Numbered from the stretch's first letter, positions 23,707 to 36,974 are shown. The stretch is DNA of 64,000 bases from Epiperipatus broadwayi (GCA_028023455.1 JAQFVV010000012.1:3624023-3688022), one strand, 5' to 3'. The notes: a model not told the origin generated them from the sequence alone. Made by a program: numbers and translations.

Positions 23707-24588
23707 GCACTGAGAAGAAAGACCATGGTGTTTATTGATCTTAAACTCAGAGGTAAAAAGCCAATAAACTCACCACGCTGGCTAATGGGTGTTGGTGAGC
23801 AGCCCATCCATGTTTGTATACTATATGAATAATCACATAGTAATAACAACTGCATTGACAAGAGCGTATGAAGTGGACATTAGGAATTTGCCCTGCTCAG
23901 TTCCTTTAAGGCCTCCAAGAGGAATCAAAGGGACTCCTTTCAGTTAACAGCAAACTCCTTTCTGCAGGAAAATAAAGATTGATTATGATGAATTAGAAGA
24001 AGTTAACAGTTTTAAATACCTTGGTCAGATTATTAATACAGATGGAAGCATAATGGAGGAAATTAATCATAGAATTAAACTTGGTTGGAGTGCTTTTGGT
24101 AGAAATAACTTGATACTAAAAGGAAATATGCCTATGTATTTGAAAAGGAAAAGTGTTTTACCAGTTTTTACTTATGGATCTGAGACTTGGACACTTAATA
24201 GAAGAGCAATACAGAGACTTCAGACCACTCAAAAATGTATGAAGAGATGCATGTTGGGAGTAACAAGAAGAGACCAAAAATGTAATATATGGGTAAGAGA
24301 ACAAACAGGTGTTACTGACCTCATTGAAAAATTAAAAGATTGAAATGGAGTTGGGATGGACATATTGCTAGAAGAGATGATAATAGATGGACAATTGAAA
24401 TTTTAAACTGGATTACAAGAGATTGTAAAAGACCCAGAAAGAGACTACATGTGATATGGGTGGATGAAATAAGAAAGTGTGCAGGGATGATGTGGAGAAG
24501 AGAAGCTAAAGATTGGAGAAGATGGATTAAACTTGGAGAGATCTTCATCCTGCAGTGGATTGATAGTGGTTGATGATGATGATGATTG
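23707..24588 (+). pseudogene. Internally deleted RTE LINE copy
   Basis: The first 80 bases (AAGAAAGACCATGGTG onward) match the 5' untranslated region of the full RTE copy at 34037. From 23968 the sequence jumps to the part coding the end of the reverse transcriptase and the C-terminal region. There the frame at 24053-24343 reads EEINHRIKLGWSAFGRN and ETWTLNRRAIQRLQTTQ. A later frame (24340-24573) reads KWSWDGHIARRDDNRW and DEIRKCAG. The 3' end is a short TGA/TGATGAT tail. The endonuclease and catalytic reverse transcriptase regions are missing, and a frameshift follows residue LKD. It may be an internally deleted, possibly non-autonomous derivative. Confidence 0.7.
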
Positions 24589-25568
24589 ATATTTATTATC
24601 ATGCAAATTATACAGGTTGTAAAAGAGCATCAATGCGAGTACTATTTCATCTCAATAATTAATAAAATTTACTTGTAAATGTTTAGAATTCTATATATCC
24701 CTATTGTTAGAAATAAATTTTGATTGAAAAATATTTATTATTTAAATACAAGAAGATTACTTCTTTACTTAGACTTTTAGCAATTGATTAAATTATAATA
24801 CAAATATACTCTACCATTACCCTAAACTAACAGGCCAATCCCATGTTGCTGCATTAATTAATAAAATACATATGTAAATGCTTAGATTTCAGAATCACCT
24901 TTATTTAAATATCCTAATTTATATACAAAATAATACATTACAATTAATAATTTATTTAAAACTAAACTTATTTAAAAACAACGTCTCATAATAATTACAG
25001 TAATTCTGTGACATGCTAAACAATAGCCATTTAGCAAATAATTGCATTTATTAATCAACTTTTCTTAATACTATTATTTCCCAATCAGTATCGCACATTA
25101 GTGTCACATCTGCCACTGTAATTTTGATTTCTGGGATCAATTCTGATGCTTTATTGCAAGTTTTTTTATAATCCTAATACATTTTTTTTTTAATTTTTAA
25201 CTATAGATTTTCTAATTTTTTAAAAAAAATACCAATGTTAATGCTTTACATGTTTTACTAATCTGCTTTTGCTTTGAAAAAAATATGAGCTTAAAAATGA
25301 TTGAAAATTCTATTAATCTGGTAATGATTAAGAATTTTTCTAAGGATGGTCTGATTGCAAGTTTTCAAAATTATATTAGCATTATTTACCACATGGAAAG
25401 AAAATATCTAAGTTTTTTTATAACTGCCAAAGCTAGGAGAATTAATATGTAAATATAAAGGTAAAAGTGTAAATCGTTATAATTGTTTAATGTTCTACTG
25501 TTTCTATAACTTTTATTAAATAAAATTTTATAGATTTTTTTTTTCACAGTAATATAATTACAAATAAT
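24589..25568. other. Gene-free AT-rich stretch
   Basis: No motif-bearing frame or clear repeat was seen. Confidence 0.55.
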
Positions 25569-25731
25569 ATTAATTCCCAAAAAAAATGGTGATAAACAGT
25601 CATTAATGAAGTATGTAACTTAAATAAATTTTCAGTGTTGAATAATCTTATCAAAAGCAACAGTTATAAAAATAAAAAAGTTACATACCTCATTAAGTGA
25701 TATTCCCTCCATATTTTTTTGAAATTATTAT
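25569..25731. repeat. Small foldback (MITE-like)
   Basis: Arms of about 50 bases are inverted: the left ends TCATTAATGAAGTATGTAAC and the right begins GTTACATACCTCATTAAGTGA. Outward of these both arms share a run of A or T and a TAATTYC end. Flanking duplications are not clear. Confidence 0.5.
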
Positions 25732-25745
25732 TCTTGTGATTGCAT

Positions 25746-25776
<31 letters not shown>

Positions 25777-26328
25777 GTTGCCTTTGACAAATTAACTTCA
25801 TTAAGAACTGTACTTTTGTTTTTATTTACAAATGTTATTTCTGGAATTCAAATCACTGGAACTCACCTTGCACAAAATGTGCCTTTGATTGATCGGTGAT
25901 TCTGTGTAAGCGAAATATATATCACTATAAAAGTAAGCAAATTTTGTTTTGATAGTTGACAATTTTCATTGCACATTTTTTTCAATTAAAGAAATTGGCA
26001 TATTTTTATATATCAGATAGATTTGTTCAAAAATTATTGCATATACATGTATAAAAATGATTTACATAATGGACTGTATTTTTCTGAATTAATATTATTA
26101 TTCTTATTACAATTTCATCCAAAAGGTAAATTTCTTATTTTCGTTATCCTTTATACGGTAATTACCTCTATTAACAAAAAATTTGGAGTACAATTTTTCT
26201 GTCAATATTTAGAAAATGATTTTAGCATCCTAAATTATATATTGAGTATAGATAATAAAAAAAAAAATAGATTGTAAGTATTTTTAGTCTTAGCAACAAT
26301 GTGAAGATTTTTGAAATAAAGTTATTGT
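25732..26328. other. AT-rich stretch with a (TA)n run
   Basis: A TA run occupies about 25746-25773. The short frame 26023-26277 has no recognisable domain. Nothing else is seen. Confidence 0.5.
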
Positions 26329-26341
26329 GTTTATAGACTTT

Positions 26342-26455
26342 TTTTTTTTTCCATATGTCATAGCATCGGACGGGACGCGAACCCACACCCGTCTGCAACC
26401 AACTACTTGCTTGCAAGGTGGGTGCGATGACCTCTCGGCTAACAACGCTTGACAG
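26342..26455 (-). mobile_element. tRNA-derived SINE with 13-bp target duplication
   Basis: The 13-base sequence GTTTATAGACTTT flanks the copy at 26329-26341 and 26456-26468. On the minus strand the copy shows an A-box-like TTAGCCGAGAGGTCATCGC, a B box GGTTCGCGTCC and the family end CGATGCTATGACATATGG followed by poly(A). These are the signs of a SINE transcribed by RNA polymerase III and inserted by a LINE. The central part (CTTGCAAGCAAGTAGTTGG) is longer than in the other copies. Confidence 0.8.
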
Positions 26456-26468
26456 GTTTATAGACTTT

Positions 26469-27392
26469 GTTAGCGTTTTTATCTTGTAATGCATTTCATA
26501 TTCAATGATTTTTTTATATTTTCCGTACTTTATAAGCATTTTGAATAGTTAATGTTATATTGCCATTCTTTTAAATTCTATAAAGAAATATTACCAACAT
26601 GTATACATACAGATTAATTAAAATAAACCTAATTTTATGTTACAAAAGTTATTCAACCATTGAGTCAAAGCAAAGATAGAAAATAACATATATATAAAAA
26701 AAGATAAGATGTAAACCTAAAATGATGGTTTTATTTTCAAAATAATCTCCACTGATGTTTTTTATTGTTTTATCAGCGCTTCAAACTCAAAATTTTAGAA
26801 AATCTAAACATCATTTTGATCAATATCGTTTGAGTCTTTCCATTATTTGTTCAGTAATAAATGGCTTCACATAATAAATATTTTTTTTCCATAAATAGTA
26901 AACCTTTTTTTATGAAGTCTTTTTTTCTTGGGAGGTAGTGGAAGAGGGTGGAGCATTATTTCTTTAACATGTCGGCCTACTATTATTTTTTTATTTTGTT
27001 TCCAATTTAAATACTGAAAAAGCTATTAAATACAAGTATTATTTAATTTGAGATGAAGTGGAAATTTTTTGTCGTCAGTCAATACATTATAAAATATGTT
27101 ACTGTTACAACTGTTTTTTTTTAATGTATTCTCAATTTTCATTTAAATATATTATGCAATTTTTATCTGCAACTGTTTATTCGCAACAAACATTTTAATA
27201 CAAATTTAAATAATAATCTTTATTGTATTAAAAATATTGTATTTTATTTAATCTTAATTATAGACTTTACATTTAATTAAAATCAAATACAATTATAACA
27301 TTTGAGTGTAGGATTAATGAATTTCAGTTTTAAACTTTTCATTTATATTGTGTCAATTCTAGAAACTAAAATTACTTTCACATTTCAAGTGT
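26469..27392. other. Gene-free AT-rich stretch
   Basis: No frame with motifs and no recognisable repeat were seen. Confidence 0.5.
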
Positions 27393-27411
27393 GTATATAT
27401 ATATATATATT

Positions 27412-27520
27412 GAAGCTGGAAATGTAGTACATATTTCTGCTTTACCTAGTGCCAATGTCATCAGCACTAGTGTGGGTTTGAACCCCATCCTTATTAACTG
27501 ACACCCATCTCATATTAGGT
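27412..27520 (+). repeat. Possible degenerate tRNA-derived repeat next to (TA)n
   Basis: After a TA run (27393-27411) a less AT-rich segment contains GGGTTTGAACCCC, which fits a B box. No convincing A box is visible. It could be an old SINE or the end of an LTR. Confidence 0.25.
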
Positions 27521-28200
27521 GGTAGTATATTTTAAGCAATATTATAATCTTTTATAATTCATTAATCTTATTTTATAATTAAAACTAACCTTTTTATATT
27601 AGTTTGTTATTTTATATTTGTAAAAATGTATACTATTTTTATTTTATTAAATTGGCATTTATATGTAATTGAATCCTAGATATCTATAAAATGTTACAAA
27701 TATTTCAAATTCTTTATTAAAGTTCATTTTCTTCAATTAATTAGTGGGTAACATTTTATATTTATCTTTTAATCAATGTACACTTGAGAATCAATTATTT
27801 AAACAATGTAATATTTTTAATAAATATTTTGTAAATTTCTGCTTAAGTTTATGTCAAATATGTTTGAAAGTCATTGTACCAAATTCCTAAAATTTTTCTG
27901 AATAAAATATACATTTTTATTAATCTAAATCTTAATTAAATAGATTTTGTTAGTACAATGACTGATAAACTTAATATGCTTGTTGTTGTTTTTGTAATTA
28001 GCAAATCAACCCTTGGGGCATGTTCATGCAGAGTTAGAGATTTTTCCTACAAAGTGGCACCAACCTCACAGAACTGCTGAGAGCAGTTACAATTGGTGGA
28101 GGTCAGTGTAGATTTAATCCTTTAGATAAGACCAGAACACATAAATAGTGGAAAATTTAATTAATTAATTATTGTTGAGTTGACTGAAGAGAAGTGATTA
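27521..28200. other. Gene-free stretch with a less AT-rich patch
   Basis: 28005-28140 is noticeably less AT-rich but carries no frame or repeat that I recognise. Confidence 0.5.
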
Positions 28201-28216
28201 ATCTATATATATATAT

Positions 28217-30460
28217 CGTGCCTAAAGAAATGACGGGGTGAAAAGATCGGTCGTTTGCTTCTCAGAGGTCTGTTCCACCAACTCATCCATGCCTTTCCAG
28301 TGCTTAAACATCTAGCCAGAGACTGTCTGTGTCGAGGAAGCCTGCAAATAATCTAACTGTATAAATGTCTGTTTCCAGCCATGGAATGCATACTGATTGA
28401 TTCTGAGGTAACATCCAATTTGCTGCAAGCCATTGATTCCATTTTACTTGTTTTCCAAATCAATACTAATTTATATTTTATATATCTGTGTGATGTTTAT
28501 ATGGCTTGATTTAAAATGCGTCTTTTAACTTTATTCAGTTTAAAATATCAATTCTTATAAAATTTTACATTATTTTGATGCGGCAAATTAAATTAATTTT
28601 TGTCGGTTTGTTTAGATTATTTGACTTACTGAAATGGCCAACTACAAAATTCAATGAGCTATTAACTTTAAATCCTCCCCCTGTTATTTTTTTTTTAATT
28701 TAAAAATCATTACAAGAAGACTTCCTTCTGTAAATTAATTAATAGAAAGCTCATTTAGTTTTGTACCTCATATATAAATTTATTTGAATGATTGAAATTA
28801 TTTTAAAAGTATCTTACTATTACCTCCAATTTAAAATAGCCCTGTAATTATTTCTGAAAGAATAAATAATTTTAGTGAATCAATTAAGTAAAATTTATCA
28901 TAGAATTTTATCAATCTATATATTTCATACATATATTTTATTTGTCAGAAAATATTAAAATTATGCTTTACAATTTATTAGTTTGATATTTAATGCCCGT
29001 CTATGTTAATTAAAAACAGTCTTATTTTGTAATTTTTTATAAATTATTTAAGAATTTATTAATAAATGAAATATTTGTGAAGTGTGGTAAACAATTTATA
29101 TTTTAGTTAACTCTTTTTTTCTTTATTTATATATTATATTTATGATTCATTCATTAGTGGACTAAGGTTTGTGGGGACTTTCTATCTACGTCAGGGAACT
29201 GATTATTTTAATCAGGAATTCATTTATTAATTTTGCTAGTGATACATTATATATATATATATATATGTCTAAGGCATTATGTATTTATAGCTACAACCAT
29301 TCATTTAGTATTAGTATTTTGCTTTGCTACTTACTCACCAGGACCTTCGGAAATTTAATTTTGACCAGTCCGGTCTTTCACACTCTCTCAAAGTAGATGT
29401 AGTTCATACGAAGGGATCTTTTCGGGCATTGTCATTTAAAATGTGTATGGAAGCCCAGCACATCAAAAATATTTTATTATTATTCAGAGACATGCTTTGG
29501 CTAGAGGGCCAACATTTCTCTTATCTACCTGTACATATCAGGAATTTCCTTTAGCAAAGCCACCTCATTTATTTTTGTTGTAATCTATAATAGCATATTG
29601 CCTTCTTCATCATTTTATATCTTTATTTAGCTAACCTGAAATGCTCTCTGCCATGATAGCACGTCCTTCACAAACAAATTTCGTAATTAATTAAATCTGA
29701 CTGTATAATTGTCAATTATCTATTTAAGAACTATTTTGCTTCCCACACTCATTATATACGAATGATTTTAAATGTAATAATGTTTTAAATGCCCATCTTT
29801 CATATTTTGTAATATATATATATATATATATATAACAGATTTATTTGTAATATCTTATTTTATTGCTGTTTGGTTTTGGCCGACTACTTAACAAACTTTT
29901 ACATTGTTTGTCAAAGCCACATCAAAACGAATTAAAGAAAATAACCAAGTTATATAAACAAAGACTACTTATTTTGTACTAAATTCGTTAATAAATTTCT
30001 ATAATATTGTCATTTAAATAAGCTTAGTTTGTCATCACTCCCAATCTCTAAGGTTAATTACTCTATTTGTTTATAATATTTATTTGATGTAAATTCACTT
30101 CTTTGTAATGTTGCCATAAAGAATTATCATTATTACGGTTCAAACCATTAGTAATCGATCAAATCATATCTGTACCGTTCTGCAATTGTAATAATCCATT
30201 ATATCATTAATTTTTCATATAAACCCTTTTATTATTTTGAGTCTCTATGTGAACCATGACCTCCAGCTGGGACAGAATAAAACCAAGCACTGCTAGTGTC
30301 ATCACAAACGTTATCCATTAGTCAGAGAGGCAATAATTTAGGCAAATAGGTTAGGATTCATTCTTGTCCTGACATATGTATCTTGTGCATGGTTGGATTC
30401 AAGGTACTTTTGCTTGGATTATTGGTCTTGTTGAATGAATACACGATTTTGACCGGCACA
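28217..30460. mobile_element. Solo-LTR-like element bounded by (TA)n
   Basis: The segment begins CGTGCCTAAAG right after (TA)n (28204-28216) and ends GACCGGCACA right before (TA)n (30461-30476). The ends match an inverted TGTGCC/GGCACA, with one changed base at the left. Both terminal 200-300 bases are less AT-rich than the middle. A pair of overlapping frames at 29169-29554 has no recognisable domain. Two further TA runs lie inside (about 29250 and 29813). I infer a solo LTR of about 2.2 kb of the same general type as at 18527 and 44294. Confidence 0.45.
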
Positions 30461-30476
30461 ATATATATATATATAT

Positions 30477-33400
30477 AGTAACTGATGGAATTAGATGGGT
30501 AGAATGATTAATCTGATCTGATGAAAAATATAAAATCTAATTTAAGTTGATCCAGTCTAGCTCAATCGGGGTCGTCATTATGTAATAAACCATCACAAAG
30601 CACAAATAATCTCTCTTAAAGTCTTATTTGTTTAAGCTATATGTGAAACGAAAGAATAAAGAGATTATCTGCTCCAGACATCAACAAATCCATCACATTA
30701 CAAAGTAAACTGCACTGAGCAATGAACTCGCATATCATTGCCCTAAACAATAATATATGATTAGGCTAACTACTTGATTAGCAATCTAATGAAAATCAAA
30801 TCCAATTAATAACTAAAGCAGATTCCAATATATATTTTATTAGGCTATTACTATTGTAGTAATTTAAATCAACTTCATTATTTAAAGATGCTGCATTTTT
30901 ATCTTAACGGATAAGCTTCTAAGTACCTCTAATTGTATTTTACAAAACCTTTTAAAATGTAGACACTATTTAAATATCAAAACAAAATAATACTTGACTC
31001 AAATATATATCTAGTTTAATAAACGCTAAATAGAAAGTATAAACATTCGTGTCAATAAGCGATACACAATTCTTTCTACTACAATCTTTATTTTCGTTTA
31101 TGTGTTAAAATAGAATACTCCACGAAAACTTATTAGCTATTTTCTATCTTTATAATGTCCAATCATATTATATAAAAGATATATTAAGTTTCCATTGGAT
31201 GTCCATCGACCTATAATAATAAATATCATCTATTTAAACCTTCAAATAAATGAATATAAAATTGGTTTGCAATAATTAAAATATATGATTATAATTTAGA
31301 TTTATCCCAATTTAAAGAGAATATTTAAGTAAACTATTCAACAAAGTTTGTACTCTTTATTCTAGAGAAATTTTAAAAATATCTGAGACTAGTTATTCTG
31401 AACCAATGATAAAGCACGATCTATTTAGATTTTTATGACGGAATCAGACAAACATAGAAATGATTGACTTTGTAATATTAACTAAGATAAATGATAATAT
31501 ATATAATATTCGAATGCAAATATAAATATAAAATTCATATGGGAATAAAATAAAATACTAATATGCAAAACATACCATATCTTATATTTAGCTCACTTAC
31601 CAAACTGAGTTTGAACCTTGTCATTTAAATAGCTAAGTCATCTTATTCCATCCAAATAATAAAAAATAATTAAGCGTAGTCTTGGTATTTAAATTAACTC
31701 AATTTATTTGATTATATAAAAGAAAATTGGCAAGCTTAATAACAAAATACATCGGAAATTAATTTATATTTCAGATTGATTGAATAAATAAAAATGATAA
31801 AATTACTATGTGTATCTCTAAATCTGTTGCAAGAACAATAATGACATATATAAAAAAAATGAATGAATGAATGAATGAATGGAGAGACCCTTGGATATCT
31901 TACTGAAAAATTTATATATAACAGATACCCAAGATATGAAATAGGATGATATCAAAGCCTATTTGTTGATCAAAATAATAACTGATAAATGAATATGAAA
32001 TAATAGATATATTTGAATCTCTCCGATCATTTTCATTTAATAAATTATATTACTCTTAAAGATAATTTAAATAAAATACACATCCTTTTTAAATACGTGT
32101 AAAAAAAAAATTAATACGAGCACATTTTTTATATATAAAAAAAAAATCATACCATATATAAGAGTGTCCGTTTTCACTATTTATTTGTCCATTGACTTAT
32201 CCTCCGTTTTTATGACGCAAAGAGAAGTTTATTTCTCAGAAATAATAATTCGAACTTTATAATGCTTCACTAACAGTCCCTTTTCCTTTTCAGAGAGGCG
32301 AGTGCAATTTAATTAGCCTTTTTATTTTTTTTTTTGATACAAATTAATCCAGTTGATCCTGTGTTCCTTTGCTCATGACACGATATTTATCCAAATCCAA
32401 TGGTGGTTATATGCCAAACTTTAAACCAGAAATATCTTTGTTTTTAAAACCAAAATAGCCGATCTTTATATAAAGCATTTTTTTCTTGTAGGTTTCCTTT
32501 TTTTTTTTACATTTTATCGTTTTCCTTGTAATCCTTCACAACTGCCCTTCAAGTGATTGAACGGGCAGATAATTCAAGTTTATTTTTTCATGTTTTATGG
32601 TTTAACAGTTAAAAAAAAATATTGAAGAAATTTTATTAGTAAAAAAACTAGAAAATACATCCGTTCATGGCAATCACAAAAAGATGATAGCTTACTCTTC
32701 TAGTCTTTTGTGGCTTTTTTATAGGTTCTCTTTCTGACGTTCTGATATCATAACAACCACTGAATACTACTCAAATAAAGCTCAAGGCAAATGATAAAAC
32801 AGAACAAATTTTCCTGCTTGGTATTCAAGTACGATGTAAGTTTGGAGAAAATGGATACATGGAAATTAAATCCAAATTCAATTAGATTTTTCTTATTATT
32901 TGTAAACCAAAATACAAAATTGATATAACAACCTTTATTCACTTTATAAACACAAATAATTTACATAGATATTTTTTTTAATAACAATAATAATTTTTAA
33001 TTCATTTATAAACAGATATATATGACATAAAAACATTGAACTATATGTAATAATGTTGCTATGGTGACTGCATTGACAGAAAAATAAAATATGTAAAATA
33101 ATATCGATCCTATTTAAGTAAACTTATATTGTACTGAATTGTTTTCAAAATTTATTTATTTACCTATATGTTTTTCCTGAGTTTGATTATAGCAAATTTA
33201 TTATTTTAAAGCTAGAATCAACAGTAAACAATTCTATTTAAAAGCTTTAGGTTGCCAGAGTGATCAATTTAAATTCATATTTCCAAGATCTTCCATTATC
33301 TATCTATCAAGCACAAGAAAAATCAAACAAGATCAACAAACTTCTTTATTTTTTTTTAAATACCTTGATCATTAATCTGAATATTCACAATATATATATA

Positions 33401-33575
33401 TATGCATTGAATAAAAATGTCAATGTTTCTTAATACATTTTTCATCAATAAGATTTCATTTAGATAAAGTTTTCACATCTTTTTAAAGACTACACATTTG
33501 TGCTTTGTATTTACTGATGCACATTATGCAAATTTTTATTTGCACCTAAGTATTCTATAGTAGAGAAAATTAGAT
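30477..33575. other. Gene-free AT-rich stretch
   Basis: Only simple repeats are seen, for example (GAAT)n near 31860-31880. Short frames lack motifs. Confidence 0.55.
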
Positions 33576-33579
33576 GGTC

Positions 33580-33662
33580 AATTGTTTAGGCCTTGTGGTT
33601 AGTTAGCTGCCTTCCATGCAGCTGTCCCAGGTTCGCTTCCCGCTTTGATATATGAAAAAAAA
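33580..33662 (+). mobile_element. Short tRNA-derived SINE, second subtype
   Basis: GCCTTGTGGTTAGTTAGCTG resembles an A box and GGTTCGCTTCC is a B box 30-40 bases downstream. A poly(A) tail follows. The body shares the GCAGCTGTCCCAGGTTCGCTTCCC core with the other SINEs but lacks the GATGCTATGACA end. Imperfect flanking copies of TTAGATGGTCAAT and TGAGATGTACAAT may be the target duplication. A true tRNA is unlikely because no acceptor stem forms. Confidence 0.55.
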
Positions 33663-33892
33663 ATGAGATGTACAATATTATTATAATTATATAGATTTAA
33701 ATTTTTAAATCTTATTTTAATAGTAAATACAATATATAATTTCTAGCTTAATAAAAGAAAAATAATATAATTTAATTATTTATTATATAGGATATATGAG
33801 TACAGACTTTCACACGACCAACTACTCTCCACTCTATCTCATAATACTAATACATTTGAACACATATATGTCAAAAAGATAAATAATCATGA

Positions 33893-33936
33893 ATATCTCG
33901 GCCTCAGGATGGCCTTTGAGAGTTCCATCATCAGAT
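33893..33936 (-). ncRNA. Degenerate hammerhead-like core in left arm
   Basis: The minus strand has CTGATGA (33934-33928), a long stem II region ending GGCC-ATCCTGA-GGCC, then GAGA where GAAA is expected, followed by TATTCATGATTATTTATC as in the right arm. Position relative to the arm matches the complete core at 37025. Confidence 0.35.
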
Positions 33937-34036
33937 TTTCAATTGGATGGACGGTTGAAGAGTTGGAGGGTGGAGTGGATTGAAGTCTGTCCATTAAACT
34001 ACAAAGATTAATTATCTTAATATATATCTGAGCACT

Positions 34037-36974
34037 GATAAGAAAGACCATGGTGTTTCTCGATCTTAAACTCAGAGGTAAAAAGCCAATAAAATCACCA
34101 TGATTGTCGACCCAGGCTGCCATTTAATGATGACTTTTTATTTAGGTACTTACAACTGCAGATCACTTTCAAGTGAAGGAAGATTGCAAGAATTAGAAGA
34201 AGAATTGTCTTATATTAAATGGGACATTATTGGACTTTGTGAAGTTAGAAGAAAAGGTGAAGAAACAATTGATTAAAAAGTGGACATATACTCTATTATA
34301 AAGGCACACATATTGGAAATACAAGTGGAGTAGGATTCATTATAAATAAAAAGTGGAAGAACAATATTGTGGAGATTGATGGTGTATCGGACAGAGTTGC
34401 AATATTAGTTATACAACTTAATAGCAGATACCAAATGCAGATAATTCAGGTTTATGCCCCAACAAGTACTCATAGTGATGAAGTAGTAGAAGATTTTTAT
34501 ATGGATGTACAAAAGGCTTTTGATCAAAGTAAACAACATTTTAAAATTGTTATGGGAGATTTTAATGCTAGAATTGGTAGACAAATGAAAGATGAAATTG
34601 CTGTAGGTAATTTTGGTTATGGTAATAGAAATAAGAGAGGACATAGACTTGTGAAGTTTGCAGAAAAAGAAAAACTTTATATTATGAATTCATTTTTTGA
34701 GAAAAATGTTAAAAGGAAATGGACATGGAAGCATCCAAATGAAGATACAGCAGAATTGGATTATATTTTGACTAACAGGAAATATATATTTCAAGATTGT
34801 AATGTTCTTAATAAATTTAACACAGGAAGTGATCATCGATTAGTAAGGTGTAAGTTACGTGTTAATGTAAAACTAGAGAGACAAAAATTATCGAGAAAAA
34901 CAATATTTACAGTTGATATTCCTAATCTTCAAAAACATTCTAATGAATTTAAATTAGAACTTACAAATAGGTTTCAAGTGTTAGGAGATTTTGAACATGA
35001 TTCAGATTTGGATGAAATTAATATGAAAATAACTGATACACTTTTAAAAACTGCAACAAAGATAGCTGGTAGAAAAAAGCAGCAATTGACTAATAAAATT
35101 TCTACTGAGACTAGAGAATTTATGAAGAAAAGAAGGAATATGAAGATATACAAAAATGATGTATTAAAAAGAATTGAATATCTCGAATTTTGTAAAATGG
35201 TACGGAAAAAAGTTGAAAATGATATAAAAAAGTATAACTGTGAAATAGCAAGGAAAGCTGTAGAAGAAAATAAAAGTCTCAAGAATGTTAAACAACATTT
35301 TGGTATTGGTAAGAAATTTATATCTGCAATAAGAAAAAAAGATGGAATTATTACTAAAAAGAGAGATGACATCATGAAATTGGTAGAAGATTTTTATCAA
35401 GAATTATATAGTAATAAAGAACAAGTACCTCCTATATCCATTACATCTTCCGAATTGCCCAGAATTTTAAATGAAGAAGTGAAACATGCAATTAAATGTA
35501 TGAAGAAAGGAAAGGCTCCAGGTAATGATGGAATTATAATTGATATATTAAAAGAAGGAGGTGAAGAAATAGAAACAATTTTAGCAAAGTTATATACCAA
35601 ATGTCTAAATGATAAAGATGTACCGGAAGATTGGAAGAATGCAGTAATAATATTAATATTTAAAAAAGGTGATAAAGAAGATATTAGAAATTACAGACCT
35701 ATCAGCCTTTTATCAGTTTTATATAAAAATTTTACCAAGATAATTACAACTTGTCTACAGAGAACTTTGGATTTCCACCAACCAAGAGAACAAGCTGGAT
35801 TTAAAAGTGGTTTTAGTACAATAGATCATATCCAGGTATTGAGAGAAGTCATAGAAAGGACAAAAGAATATGAGTTGTCATTATGTTTTGGATTTGTAGA
35901 TTATGAAAAGGCATTCGATTCTATACACATTTCTTCAGTGATTAAAGCATTGGATCATCAAAGTATAGATCCAGGATATTGTCATATTTTAAAGAATATT
36001 TATAAAAATGCAACAGAAACAATTAGATTACATAATGATACCAGAAAAATCAACATTGAGAAAGGTGTAAGGCAAGGTGACTCCATATCTCCAAAACTTT
36101 TTACAGCAGTGCTGCAAGAAGTATTTTGTGGATTAAAATGGGAAACTAAAGGAATGAAAGTAAATGGAGAGTATTTAAGTCATTTAGATTTTGCAGATGA
36201 TGTAGTTGTTTTTGCAAATAATGCTTCAGAGCTGCAGGAAATGTTGCAGGAGTTAGCAGATGAAAGTAGAAAAGTAGGACTAAAGATAAATGTTAAAAAG
36301 ACTAAAGTAATGTTTAATCGATTTGCTCAAAATATGAAAATAAAGATTGATTATGAAGAATTAGAAGAAGTTAACAGTTACAAATACCTAGGTCAGATTA
36401 TTAATACAGATGGAAACATAATGGAGGAAATTAATCATAGAATTAAACTTGGTTGGAGTGCTTTTGGTAGAAATATCTTGATACTAAAAGGAAATATGCC
36501 TATGTGTTTGAAAAGGATGGTTTTTAACAAATGTGTTTTACCAGTTCTTACTTATGGATCTGAGACTTGGACACTTAATAGAAGAGCAATACAAAGACTT
36601 CAGACCACTCAAAGGAGTATGGAGAGATGTATGTTGGGAGTAACAAGAAGAGATCGAAAACGCAATGTATGGGTAAGACAACAAACAAGTGTTACTGACC
36701 TTATTGAAAAAATTAAAAGATTGAAATGGAGTTGGGCTGGACATATTGCTAGAAGAAATGATAATAGATGGACAATTGAAATTTTAAACTGGATTCCAAG
36801 AGATTGTAAAAGACCCAGAAAGAGACCACATGTGAGATGGATGGATGAAATAAGAAAATGTGCAGGGGTGTTATGGAAAAGAAAAGCTAAAGATTGCAGA
36901 AGATGGATTAAATTTGGAGAGCCCTTCATCCTGCAGTGGATTGATAATGGTTGATGATGATGATGATGATGATG
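34037..36974 (+). mobile_element. Nearly full-length RTE-type LINE
   Basis: A 13-base duplication, ATATCTGAGCACT, flanks the copy (34024-34036 and 36975-36987). The element has a short 5' region beginning GATAAGAAAGACCATGG, one open frame for endonuclease and reverse transcriptase, and a 3' end made of TGATGATGAT repeats. A single frame, apurinic-type endonuclease, and a microsatellite-like tail instead of poly(A) are characteristic of the RTE clade. Two further copies lie at 23707 and 41034. Confidence 0.85.
34100..36954 (+). pseudogene. RTE endonuclease/reverse transcriptase, one frameshift
   Basis: This single polyprotein copies element RNA into the genome by target-primed reverse transcription. 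The probable start is ATG 34100, which gives an upstream frame with TYNCRSL and IIGLCEVRRKG, the first endonuclease motifs. A one-base loss near 34273 creates a stop, and the long open frame continues from about 34277. The endonuclease then shows VYAPTS, MGDFNARIG, DYILTNR and SDHRLV. The reverse transcriptase shows APGNDGI, YRPISLL, DYEKAFDSI (motif A), GVRQGDSISPKLF (motif B), FADDVVVFA (catalytic motif C) and SYKYLGQI. The C-terminal region has WSWAGHIARR and RPHVRWMDEIRK. All catalytic residues are present, so apart from the frameshift the copy looks young. Confidence 0.85.

Noticed and set aside
29169-29554. Possible host exons in the 28217-30460 segment
   Set aside because: No splice-site-bounded frame with recognisable protein motifs; the segment has LTR-like ends.
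30520-30545. CTGATGA followed by AAAA as another hammerhead
   Set aside because: No stem II can form between the two boxes.
33580-33662. True tRNA gene
   Set aside because: A and B boxes are present but no acceptor stem pairs and a poly(A) tail follows, so a SINE is more likely. The same applies to the other tRNA-like copies.
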